NCBI GenBank assembly: GCA_030426395.1
Contig: JAUHYE010000025.1
Coordinates: 1 to 34,591, forward strand
Reading direction: 5' to 3'
Source: Phycisphaerae bacterium
GTDB taxonomy: Bacteria > Planctomycetota > Phycisphaerae > Phycisphaerales > UBA1924
Length of the DNA: 34,591 nucleotides
The notes under the pieces were generated by a model. The model had not been told where the DNA came from. It saw nothing but the letters and a program-made list of their open reading frames with translations, and ran no database searches. Below are positions 1 to 6,576 of this stretch, piece after piece. Made by a program: the position numbers and the translations under genes. How positions within the stretch are numbered: the stretch's first letter is position 1; each line of letters starts with the position of its first letter.

Positions 1-1
1 G

Positions 2-199
2 TGCACGTTCTGTCTGCACCGCACCCGCAAGGGGAAGCTGCCGGCGTGTCTCGAGGCGTGCCCGACCGGCGCCCGCGTCTTCGGCAACCTCCTCGACCCC
101 AACAGCGAGATCCGCTGGGTCCTGGAGAACAAGCGGGTGTTCGTCCTCAAGGAGGAGCTCGGCACGCGCCCGCGCTTCTTCTACTTCTTCGATGAGTAG
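2..199 (+). CDS. 4Fe-4S dicluster domain protein, C-terminal part
   Basis: The 5' end lies outside the window. Reading from base 2 gives 65 residues with a CTFC motif, a basic stretch, then PACLEACPTGAR, followed by FG. This cysteine pattern is typical of electron-transfer subunits of the DmsB/PsrB/NrfC/ActB type, which pass electrons between a catalytic molybdopterin or quinone module and a membrane partner. The end, with a basic-aromatic segment closing in FFDE, looks like a natural C-terminus. An ATG at 192 overlaps the stop codon, the usual coupling to a downstream NrfD/PsrC membrane subunit, but that gene is cut short here. Family assignment is good; the exact complex cannot be decided from the fragment. 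Confidence 0.75.
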   Translation, partial: CTFCLHRTRKGKLPACLEACPTGARVFGNLLDPNSEIRWVLENKRVFVLKEELGTRPRFFYFFDE

Positions 200-242
200 G
201 CCGATGCAGACGGGATCATCGGCGAGAGCCCCGCCCGCGTGA
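192..242 (+). pseudogene. possible 5' stub of an NrfD/PsrC-type gene
   Basis: An ATG at 192 overlaps the stop of the 4Fe-4S gene and opens a reading frame of 16 codons (MSRPMQTGSSARAPPA) that ends at 240-242. In PsrB/PsrC-like operons the membrane subunit normally starts at such an overlap, so this may be its first codons, broken where the sequence switches to the permease gene. This is inference from the overlap and operon habit; the peptide itself is too short to identify. Confidence 0.25.
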
Positions 243-862
243 CCGACGTGCTTGTGCGCGCGGCCCCGGGCGTGAAGGGCGACGCGCTGGAGGCCGCCGC
301 CAAGGCCGTGTACGCCGACTTCGCCGATGCCCACCGCGGCGCGGTGCCCAGTGCTGCCAGGATCTCGATCCAGACCTACGAGCAGCGCAACGCGATGTTC
401 ATCGGCGCGGTGCAGAAGGAGACGACCTTAGTTTTGTTCATCTTCGGCGTGGTGAGCCTGACGAGCGTGTTCCTGGTGCTGGCGATCTTCTGGGCGATGG
501 TCAGCGAGAAGACGCGCGATATTGGTGTCCTGCGCGCCATCGGCGCGAGCGGCACGGGCGTCGCCGCGGTGTGGGTGGGCTACGGCCTGGCGATCGGCCT
601 GGTGGGCAGCGCCATGGGCGCGGGGCTGGCGGCGCTGATCGTCACGAACATCAACCCCATCCACGGGTGGATGGGCAAGGCCCTGGGCGTCCAAGTGTGG
701 GACCCCAGCGTCTACTACTTCACGACGATCCCCACCGACCTGGACGCGATGAAGTTCGTGATCATCGTGGCGGGCGGGATTATTGCGAGCGTTGTGGGCG
801 CGCTGGTGCCCGCGGCGCGGGCGGCGTGGATGGACCCGGTCAAAGCTCTTCGCTTTGACTGA
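239..862 (+). CDS. LolC/LolE-type ABC permease, N-terminally truncated
   Basis: The readable part is 207 residues from a GTG at 239. It has three membrane segments (about 63-88, 107-135, 172-195), the cytoplasmic loop KTRDIGVLRAIGAS (91-104), and a YYFTTIPTDLD segment before the last helix, as in FtsX-superfamily permeases of lipoprotein-release (LolC/E) type. Full-length members have about 400 residues with a first helix and a large periplasmic domain; here both are missing. The same frame stays open upstream to base 200, directly after the stop of the 4Fe-4S gene, and that upstream stretch also reads like permease (RVTDVLVRAAPGV). So the GTG is unlikely to be the true start, and the gene has probably lost its 5' half by deletion or misassembly. 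Confidence 0.7.
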   Translation: MTDVLVRAAPGVKGDALEAAAKAVYADFADAHRGAVPSAARISIQTYEQRNAMFIGAVQKETTLVLFIFGVVSLTSVFLVLAIFWAMVSEKTRDIGVLRAIGASGTGVAAVWVGYGLAIGLVGSAMGAGLAALIVTNINPIHGWMGKALGVQVWDPSVYYFTTIPTDLDAMKFVIIVAGGIIASVVGALVPAARAAWMDPVKALRFD

Positions 863-1011
863 TTTGTCTTGACGCCTCGCCGGCGGGGCCCCGGGCTTCG
901 CCCTTGCGCCGTGCGGAGCGCACGTCGCGTCGTTGGTCGGGATGCATGTGCGGCCAAACGTAAATCAAGGTTTGATGGGAGGCGGAACACTGTTGTTCCG
1001 CGTACATACAC

Positions 1012-1224
1012 ATGAAACTTCGATATGAATTTCCCGCCGACAAGGTTCGCAAGGGCATTCGCTTGCTCGAGCTCGAAGAAGCCGACGGTGGCGCGTACGT
1101 GTACCTGTACGAGGACATCGAGTTGCCGTGCACGTGGGACCACTTCTACGCGACCATCGAAGCGGCGCTGTCCGCCTGGGAGGAAGAGGGCGTGAGCCGA
1201 TCGGACTGGCAGGAGGTCGAGTAA
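1012..1224 (+). CDS. hypothetical protein, 70 aa
   Basis: A short acidic protein starting MKLRYEFPAD and ending WQEVE, with no signal peptide or membrane segment. It is predicted as a compact alpha/beta domain with many Glu/Asp residues. Base composition is less GC-rich than its neighbours, and no clear ribosome-binding site precedes the ATG. I do not recognise the family. It is kept because the amino-acid composition is protein-like and no better frame covers the region. It stands alone between the truncated permease and a non-coding repeat array. Confidence 0.55.
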   Translation: MKLRYEFPADKVRKGIRLLELEEADGGAYVYLYEDIELPCTWDHFYATIEAALSAWEEEGVSRSDWQEVE

Positions 1225-1413
1225 CGTGGCGCGGTTCGCCGATGGCGGCCTGCGGCGCGAGCCGGCGGCCGCGTACTTCCGCCGCATCACGGTGTGAGCC
1301 CCCGGACGCATCGCCCGTTGCCACCACTCGCCGCCTCGCCCCACGGCCAGCGCAACTCTTGCGCGTCCGGATAAAGAATCCGCTCTGAGAGGCCGTGAGG
1401 GGTGTTTTCGCCC
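1225..1413. other. intergenic region before repeat array 1
   Basis: No convincing gene. It is C-rich around 1320-1350. Near the end a G4/C4 inverted repeat with a T-rich loop (about 1399-1414) could form a small hairpin directly in front of the 21-bp array; there is no T-tail. Confidence 0.4.
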
Positions 1414-1748
1414 CTGCGCACGGTGCGTAAGGCGCACCTTACGGACCCGAAGGCGCTGCGCACGGCCCGCAAGGCGCGCCTTTCGGCCCCCAAGGCACTG
1501 CGCACGGTCTGTAAGGCGCGCCGATCGGACCCGAGGACGCTGCGCATGGTCCGCCAGGCGCGTCCCATGGCCTCGAAGGCGCTGCGCACGGCCCATCAGG
1601 CGCGCCCGATGGCCCGCAGGACGCTGCGCACGCTCCGGGGTGCGCGCCCCCCGGAGCGAGGTGCGCGCCCCCGGCCCGAGGTGCGCGCCCCCCAAGCCGG
1701 CGTACGCTGCGCGCGGTCCGTGGGTGCCGCCTGCACCCCCACCTCTTG
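1414..1748. repeat. 21-bp periodic degenerate tandem array 1 (about 15 units)
   Basis: Unit starts fall at 1414, 1435, 1456, 1477, 1498, 1519, 1540, 1561, 1582, 1603, 1624 and 1645, all exactly 21 bp apart; one 20-bp unit starts at 1666, then 1686 and 1707. Odd units begin CTGCGCAC and even units CGCC, giving a 42-bp higher-order repeat. Unit positions 9-13 are mostly GGNCC, and most units end in AGGCG. Junctions between odd and even units are near-palindromic, for example AAGGCGCGCCTT around 1471-1482. Because 21 is a multiple of 3, the array is open in several frames on both strands (a 7- or 14-residue repeat), so ORFs here are probably artefacts. It lies between two plus-strand genes. Confidence 0.9.
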
Positions 1749-2008
1749 ATGACACCCGGTCGTCAGTTCGCCCCGGTGTACCGGGCCTCGCGGGGCTTGA
1801 GCAGGCCCGTCGCGCCGGTGATGGTGCCGCCCGCGGGTTGGCGCGAGGATCGTGCGTGCTCGGTGCCCTGGTCCGTCACCGCAGCGCTGGCGGGGCGACT
1901 TCCCCGATTTTCATCAAGTCCGAGAAACCGCCGTGCGCACGCCTGCGAAGCGCCAGGAGGCCCGAGGATTCGTACCCGGGCGGTCCAGCTCTCGTCTGGG
2001 GGTTCGTT
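1749..2008. other. upstream region of the dockerin protein gene
   Basis: No gene seen. It must hold the promoter of the downstream secreted protein, but no clear hexamer pair is visible. The 11-mer GTCCGAGAAAC at 1918-1928 recurs at 5257-5267 upstream of another secreted-protein gene of this cluster. GGGGG at about 1999-2003 is the likely ribosome-binding site. Confidence 0.35.
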
Positions 2009-4384
2009 ATGCCTGCGTGTTCGCTTCGGCCTTGCGTGGCCAGGCTCGTCCTTTCGGCGTTCGCGATGGCATTCGTTCCGTTGGGTGCGGTCGCCCAGAG
2101 TGGCTCCATCCTGCCCGTACCCATTGTGGCCCAGGACGACACCGCGATCGCTTCCGGCTCGTGGTTCACCGCGGCGGCCTTGGGCGATGTGGCGTCCGGC
2201 CCTGGGGGCGGGCCGGGCGGCGACGGCCTGGCCGACCTGGTCGTCACGCGCCGCGGGGCCTGGGGCACCCCCGGCGGAGATCCCGTGGAGTCCGGCATGC
2301 TGCTGGTCTATCGCGGCGATGGTGCGGGCGGCTTCGTGCCCGTCAGCGAGCTCTCGATCACGGGCGACCCCACGAGCCTCCAGTTGCTGGACGCCACCGG
2401 CGACGGCCGGCTGGACGCGGTGGTCACCGATGGGGCCGCCAGCACGCTGACGATCTATGCGGGGCTGGGCGGGGGCCGCTTCGAGCGTGTCGAGACGATC
2501 ACCACCGGCCGCACGCCGGTGGACTCGGCCCTGGCCGACGCGACCGGCGACGGCGTCCTGGACCTCCTGGTATGTAACTACGACCACTACTTCGTGGGCC
2601 TGCACGCGGGCCTGCCCGGCGGCGGTTTCGCGCCGGTGGTCCGCATCAGCGTCGGCACCCGGCCGGTCGAGATGGCCGTCATCGATCTCGACGGCGACGG
2701 TGACCTGGACGTGGTCACCGCCAACGAGTTGAGCAAGGATGTCTCGGTGGCCCTCAACGAAGGCGGCGCTTTCGCCGAGGCCGTGTCGGTCGGCATGGTC
2801 GACCGACCGACGGGCATCACCGCGGGCGATCTGAACGGCGACGGCCTGGCCGAGGTCATTGTCGCCGAGCGCGCCGGAGCACGGCTGTTCACCAACGACG
2901 GCGGCGAGCTGGCAGCGGGACCGCTGGTGGCGACGGCCGGCTCCGGCGGGGCGATGTCCGTCGTGCTGGCGGACTTCGGCGGCGACGGGCCGCTCGACCT
3001 GGGCGTGGCGGTGTCCGGGGGCGTCGAGGTGTACGCGGGTGACGCGTTGAGCGCCACGGGCCTGGCCGGCGAGGGCGGCCTGGTGGTGGCCGGCGGCCAA
3101 GTGGCGTCGGGCAGCGGTGGGCTCGCGGCCGGCGGCGTGATGGGGCGCGGCGCGGCGCTCCTGATCGTGGAGCCCGCGCGCGTGGCCATCGCCATGCCGG
3201 GCGAAGCGCCGCCCGCGGGGCTGGTGATGCCCGTGGTTCTTGCCCGGGGCATCGCTCGCACGCGGGTCGCCGGCGAGTTTACCGGCGACGGCGTCCCGGA
3301 CGTGCTGCTGGTGAGCGATGACGGTTCGTACCTGCTCGCGGGCCTTGGCGGCGGCGCCTTCGCCGACCCCACGCGCGTGGGCGTCGGGTCGTTCGCCGAC
3401 GAAGCGCTCGCCGCGCGGCTTCGGCCGGGCAGCGGCCTGGATGACGTGCTCCTCGTGGGCTCGACGCTGCTGCTGCTGCGTCCCGACGGCACGGGCGGCT
3501 TCGAGCCGCACATCGGCCTGGTCGGGGGCGTGCGGGCGGCGGCCGTCGGCGACCTGGACGGCGACGGCAACCTCGATGTGGTGACGGCGGGGATCGATCG
3601 GGCCTACCCGTTGTTCAACGACGGCGCGGGCAATCTTTCGATCGGCCCCACGCTGTTCCTGCCACGCCGCGGCGCGAGCGTGGACATCGGCGACGTGACC
3701 GGCGACGGCGTGGCGGACATCGTCGTGGCCGCCGCCGACAGCGGCACTGGCACGACGCCCTTCTATGTGTTCCGCGGGCTTGGCGGGGGCGCCTTCGGCG
3801 GCATCGGGACGTTCGACCTGGGGCTGCGTCTTGGGCTCAGCGTTCGCACCATCGACGTGGGCGCCGATCGCGACGCCGTCCTGCTGGTGCAGAGCCGCTC
3901 GATCGATCTCGTCGGCGACGTGCTGTTCCCCACCTCGACGCGCCGCCGGATCGTCACCACCAACGACCCGATCTACGACATCGACGTGCTGGACGTTGAC
4001 GGCGATGGGCGGATGGACTTCACCCTCAGCCAGCGCCAGACCGGGCTGACGGTGTGGCGGCAGGGTCCGGACGCTCGGTTCGAGCGCGCGGCCGGCTTCG
4101 GCTACTGGAGCGAGCGGGCCCAACTCACCGACGCCACCGGCGACGGCATCCTGGACGCGCTCATCGGCGCGTACTCGCTCACCATGCTGGCGATCGGTCA
4201 GGACGGCGCGCTGCCCGGCTGCGCCGCCGACCTGGACGGCGACGGCCGGGTGACGCTGCTGGACCACCTGCAATTCCAGAACTGGTTCGACGCGGGCGAC
4301 CTTCGCGCCGACATCGACGGCGATGGCGCGCTGACGATCTTCGACTTCCTGCGTTTCCAGGACGTCTTCGCTCTGGGCTGCTGA
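2009..4384 (+). CDS. secreted FG-GAP/VCBS repeat protein with GC-type dockerin-like C-terminus
   Basis: The start ATG at 2009 follows a G-rich ribosome-binding site and opens a signal peptide (MPACSLRPCVARLVLSAF..., cleavage near Ala-Gln at residue 30), giving 791 aa. The open frame extends further upstream, but only through non-coding sequence. The body holds at least ten calcium-binding-like motifs such as DATGDGRLDAVV, DLDGDGDLDVVT, DLNGDGLAEVIV and DVTGDGVADIVV, typical of FG-GAP/VCBS beta-propeller repeats. Residues 737-791 form a paired EF-hand module (DLDGDGRVT and DIDGDGALT) ending in Gly-Cys, as in planctomycete 'GC-type dockerin' proteins. Probable role: an exported, surface-anchored adhesion or scaffold protein. 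The two sorting-tail proteins downstream may be co-transcribed, since the first starts 24 bp after this stop. Confidence 0.88.
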   Translation: MPACSLRPCVARLVLSAFAMAFVPLGAVAQSGSILPVPIVAQDDTAIASGSWFTAAALGDVASGPGGGPGGDGLADLVVTRRGAWGTPGGDPVESGMLLVYRGDGAGGFVPVSELSITGDPTSLQLLDATGDGRLDAVVTDGAASTLTIYAGLGGGRFERVETITTGRTPVDSALADATGDGVLDLLVCNYDHYFVGLHAGLPGGGFAPVVRISVGTRPVEMAVIDLDGDGDLDVVTANELSKDVSVALNEGGAFAEAVSVGMVDRPTGITAGDLNGDGLAEVIVAERAGARLFTNDGGELAAGPLVATAGSGGAMSVVLADFGGDGPLDLGVAVSGGVEVYAGDALSATGLAGEGGLVVAGGQVASGSGGLAAGGVMGRGAALLIVEPARVAIAMPGEAPPAGLVMPVVLARGIARTRVAGEFTGDGVPDVLLVSDDGSYLLAGLGGGAFADPTRVGVGSFADEALAARLRPGSGLDDVLLVGSTLLLLRPDGTGGFEPHIGLVGGVRAAAVGDLDGDGNLDVVTAGIDRAYPLFNDGAGNLSIGPTLFLPRRGASVDIGDVTGDGVADIVVAAADSGTGTTPFYVFRGLGGGAFGGIGTFDLGLRLGLSVRTIDVGADRDAVLLVQSRSIDLVGDVLFPTSTRRRIVTTNDPIYDIDVLDVDGDGRMDFTLSQRQTGLTVWRQGPDARFERAAGFGYWSERAQLTDATGDGILDALIGAYSLTMLAIGQDGALPGCAADLDGDGRVTLLDHLQFQNWFDAGDLRADIDGDGALTIFDFLRFQDVFALGC

Positions 4385-4408
4385 TCCGCGAGTTGGGAGG
4401 ATTCGAGC

Positions 4409-5002
4409 ATGGTTTTCCGAACGAACGCAATCTCCGCCGCCGCGCTCCTGGCCATGGGCGTCGCGGCGCCCACGCTGGCGGACGGCGAGCGGCTCTTCTT
4501 CGAGGTGAGCAACGCCATCAGCCCCGACCAGCCCAGCGCGGTCGTGACGCTGTGGGCGGGCTTCGACGCGCGCGACTACGCGATGGCCGGCGTCGGCACC
4601 AGCGTCGTCGCCAGCGAGGGCAGTTGGTTCGCGCTCGACCTCGTGCCGCCGATGGCCGGGCCGGGCACCTCGCCGGGGTTCCGCACCGGTGGGGGCAGCG
4701 TGGTGGAGGGCATCGTCGCCGGGCAGCTTAACTTCCCGGGCGACATCTACGCCGACCCCACCAACCCCATCGCCTTCTGGCAAGCGGAGATCGAGGTCTT
4801 CGACTTCACGCCCCGGACCATCGACCTGGCGACCGACACCAGCCGCTTTGACGTCTACGTCAGGCGCGACTCGTCCTCCTCACGCTCTGCCCTGGCCGAC
4901 CTCGAGGAGGCCATGGGGTCGATCGTCGTCGTGCCCGCGCCGGCGGCCCCCGTGGCTCTCGGCGTGATGCTGTCGGTGGTCGCAGGGCGACGCCGCCGGT
5001 GA
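4409..5002 (+). CDS. secreted protein with PEP-CTERM-like sorting tail (paralogue 1)
   Basis: 197 aa. The ATG at 4409 has GGGAGG upstream. Residues 1-24 are a signal peptide (MVFRTNAISAAALLAMGVAA). The C-terminus has a Val-Val-Pro-Ala-Pro motif, a hydrophobic helix and a terminal Arg cluster (GRRRR), the layout of PEP-CTERM/exosortase-type sorting signals as used in planctomycetes. The middle shares blocks with the next gene: FFEVSN, SPxQPSAxVTLW, PGQLxFP, ADPxxPIAxWxA, DFTPR and TDxxRF. The two are therefore tandem duplicates. Substrate and function are unknown; a cell-surface or matrix protein is likely. It may be in an operon with the dockerin protein. Confidence 0.82.
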   Translation: MVFRTNAISAAALLAMGVAAPTLADGERLFFEVSNAISPDQPSAVVTLWAGFDARDYAMAGVGTSVVASEGSWFALDLVPPMAGPGTSPGFRTGGGSVVEGIVAGQLNFPGDIYADPTNPIAFWQAEIEVFDFTPRTIDLATDTSRFDVYVRRDSSSSRSALADLEEAMGSIVVVPAPAAPVALGVMLSVVAGRRRR

Positions 5003-5327
5003 TGGGTTGCTGTCGGCGGCGGGCACCGCGGTCCCGGGCCGGGTGGCATCGCTCCGACGGTGGGCCCCCCACCGGGTCGGGTGGACGCCGCACGCACGCA
5101 TGGCAACCCCGCCACCCGTCTCCAGCGCCGCGCTGACTGCCCTCCGGTCACCGCCGACCGGGGCTCGGTTCGCACCACCAAAACCGTCCTGGCGGCCTCT
5201 GGGGGCCGATTCTGGCCCTGCGGGGCCCCGTGCCGTCCCGCGGGCCACTGGTCACGGTCCGAGAAACGCTCGCGTGCGGGTGGGGCGTAGGCTCGGGCAG
5301 GAGTCCAGAGACACAGGAGACAAGACG
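5003..5327. other. intergenic region between tandem paralogues
   Basis: No gene supported. It contains a perfect 7-bp hairpin at 5058-5074 and a stretch where GGCC recurs at 5194, 5204, 5214 and 5224 (exactly 10 bp apart) and again at 5243. GTCCGAGAAAC lies at 5257-5267, and a possible -10 hexamer TAGGCT at 5288-5293 precedes an AGGAG-containing leader. Confidence 0.4.
5058..5074 (+). terminator. hairpin downstream of paralogue 1
   Basis: CGGTGGG (5058-5064), loop CCC, CCCACCG (5068-5074): a perfect 7-bp stem 55 bp after the stop codon. There is no T-run, so it could be an intrinsic terminator of the weak, high-GC kind or an mRNA 3'-end stabiliser. Confidence 0.35.
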
Positions 5328-5936
5328 ATGAGCAGCAAGACAGTCCTGGCGGGGGCGGCCGTGGCCGCCGCCGCTTTCGGTGCGCCGGCGTTCGGGCAGG
5401 TGGTGGGAGCGTTCTTCGAGGTCAGCAACGACCTGAGCCCCAGCCAGCCGAGCGCGACGGTGACCCTGTGGGTGCCCGTGCCCGACGACCTGTACGCCCT
5501 GGCGGCGGTGCGTTTTGACGCCCTGATGGACGATCCGGCCGGCCCGGTGGGCGCCTCGGCGTGGTCGGACCCGATGCGGGCGCCGGGCTTGGACGACCCG
5601 GGCACCCGGGACGGCATGGTGAGCCCCGACGGGCTGGCGGTGCTCGGGGCCCTGCCCGGGCAGCTGCACTTCCCGCTGGCGGGGCTCTTCGCCGATCCGA
5701 GCGACCCCATCGCGGTGTGGAGCGCGACCATCGGCACGACGGACTTCACCCCGCGCGACCTGACGCTGACCACCGACATCGACCGCACCCAGTTCTTCGT
5801 GTCCGAGACCAGCGCGGCGGTCATCGACCTGGTCATCGGCGACGCGCGGGCCACGGTGGTCGTGGTGCCCGCGCCGGGCGTGGGCGTGGCGCTCGGGATG
5901 GGGCTCGGATTCGCGGGCAGCCGGCGGCGGCGGTGA
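5328..5936 (+). CDS. secreted protein with PEP-CTERM-like sorting tail (paralogue 2)
   Basis: 202 aa. The ATG at 5328 (MSSKTVLAGAAVAAAAFG) is preceded by ACAGGAGAC, a good ribosome-binding site; the frame is open much further upstream, but only through intergenic sequence. A signal peptide is cleaved near residue 24. The C-terminus is Val-Val-Pro-Ala-Pro-Gly, a Gly/Ala/Leu-rich helix and Arg5 at the end (SRRRRR), a PEP-CTERM-like sorting tail. It shares conserved blocks with the preceding gene and is its tandem duplicate, but has its own leader and probable promoter (TAGGCT at 5288-5293). Likely exported and handled by an exosortase/archaeosortase-type enzyme that is not encoded in this window. 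Confidence 0.82.
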   Translation: MSSKTVLAGAAVAAAAFGAPAFGQVVGAFFEVSNDLSPSQPSATVTLWVPVPDDLYALAAVRFDALMDDPAGPVGASAWSDPMRAPGLDDPGTRDGMVSPDGLAVLGALPGQLHFPLAGLFADPSDPIAVWSATIGTTDFTPRDLTLTTDIDRTQFFVSETSAAVIDLVIGDARATVVVVPAPGVGVALGMGLGFAGSRRRR

Positions 5937-5951
5937 GGGGAACTGGGCGCG

Positions 5952-5957
5952 TAGGCT
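5952..5957 (+). promoter_or_regulatory. -10-like TAGGCT, leaderless start for nitroreductase gene
   Basis: TAGGCT ends 7 nt before the ATG at 5965, and no ribosome-binding site fits between them. Transcription would begin at or next to the start codon. The same arrangement occurs before pcrA, kmo and the gene at 22594. No -35 element is recognised. Confidence 0.4.
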
Positions 5958-5964
5958 GGGGGCC

Positions 5965-6546
5965 ATGACCGACCACGCCGCGGACAACCCCGCCCTCGAG
6001 CTCCTCCGCACCCGCCGCTCGCCGAAGCTGCGGGACTTCGACGGCCCCGGCCCCGGCGAAACCGAGCTCGAGACGATGCTCACCATCGCCGCCCGGGTGC
6101 CCGACCACGGACGGCTCACCCCCTGGCGGTTCGTGGTGATCGCCGGCGAGGGCCGCGAGCGGTTGGGCGAGTTCATCGGCCGGTGCTTCGATGCCGACAA
6201 CCCCGAGGCCATCGAGGACCAGAAGCTGATGGCCCGCCGGCGGCTGTGCTTCGCGCCGGTGGTGGTGGCCGTGGTGTCGTGCCCGGTCGAGCATCCCAAG
6301 GTGCCCGCGTGGGAGCAGGAGCTGTCCGCCGGCGCGGCGTGCATGAACCTCATCCACGCCGCGAACGCGCTGGGCTACGCGGCGGTGTGGCTGACCGAGT
6401 GGTACGCCTTCGACGATCGCGTGCTGGAAGAGCTCGGCTGCGAGCCGGGGCAGCGGCTGGCGGGTTTCGTGCATATCGGGCGGGCCGATGGGCCGCGGGA
6501 GGATCGGGAGCGGCCGGGGCTTTCGGATGTGGTGCGGTGGTACTGA
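5965..6546 (+). CDS. nitroreductase family protein (YdjA-like)
   Basis: 193 aa, the usual length for short flavin-dependent nitroreductases. It begins with an ALELLRTRRSPK segment (FMN phosphate-binding Arg pair), then AARVPDHGRLTPWRFVVI (residues 43-60), the PDHG/PWRF signature of the YdjA branch. PKVPAWEQELSAGAACMNL follows in the middle, and LAGFVHIG near the end. These enzymes bind FMN as dimers and use NAD(P)H to reduce nitro or quinone compounds; the natural substrate is usually unknown. The gene is monocistronic by appearance: a -10-like hexamer lies directly before the ATG and a hairpin directly after the stop. It is followed by pcrA with only 30 bp between. Confidence 0.87.
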   Translation: MTDHAADNPALELLRTRRSPKLRDFDGPGPGETELETMLTIAARVPDHGRLTPWRFVVIAGEGRERLGEFIGRCFDADNPEAIEDQKLMARRRLCFAPVVVAVVSCPVEHPKVPAWEQELSAGAACMNLIHAANALGYAAVWLTEWYAFDDRVLEELGCEPGQRLAGFVHIGRADGPREDRERPGLSDVVRWY

Positions 6547-6549
6547 AGG

Positions 6550-6562
6550 CCCCCGTCGGGGG
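6550..6562 (+). terminator. short GC hairpin between nitroreductase and pcrA
   Basis: CCCCC-GTC-GGGGG, a 5-bp stem 4 nt after the nitroreductase stop and just before the pcrA -10-like element. There is no T-run. It could end the upstream transcript. Confidence 0.3.
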
Positions 6563-6565
6563 ACG

Positions 6566-6571
6566 TACGCT
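6566..6571 (+). promoter_or_regulatory. -10-like TACGCT, leaderless start for pcrA
   Basis: TACGCT ends 5 nt before the ATG at 6577. The GGGGG between them is too close to serve as a ribosome-binding site. The pattern suggests a leaderless pcrA mRNA. Confidence 0.4.
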
Positions 6572-6576
6572 GGGGG

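Noticed and set aside
1402-1749. Plus-strand ORF with a 14-residue repeat (LRTVRKA-like) over array 1
   Set aside because: A 21-bp period keeps every frame open if one unit lacks stops; the minus strand is open too, there is no ribosome-binding site, and symmetry at the DNA level explains the pattern better.
1763-4783. Minus-strand open frame of about 1000 codons opposite the dockerin protein gene
   Set aside because: It is a shadow of the GC-rich coding strand: its composition is His/Arg/Gly/Ala/Asp-rich and without domains, and the plus strand carries a signal peptide, calcium-binding repeats and a dockerin module.
5261-5293. ECF-sigma promoter (GAGAAAC ... CGTAGG) before paralogue 2
   Set aside because: Spacing is plausible, but the same GAGAAAC at 1922-1928 has no CGTA-like -10 at that distance, and TAGGCT also fits the TAnnnT pattern seen at other genes.
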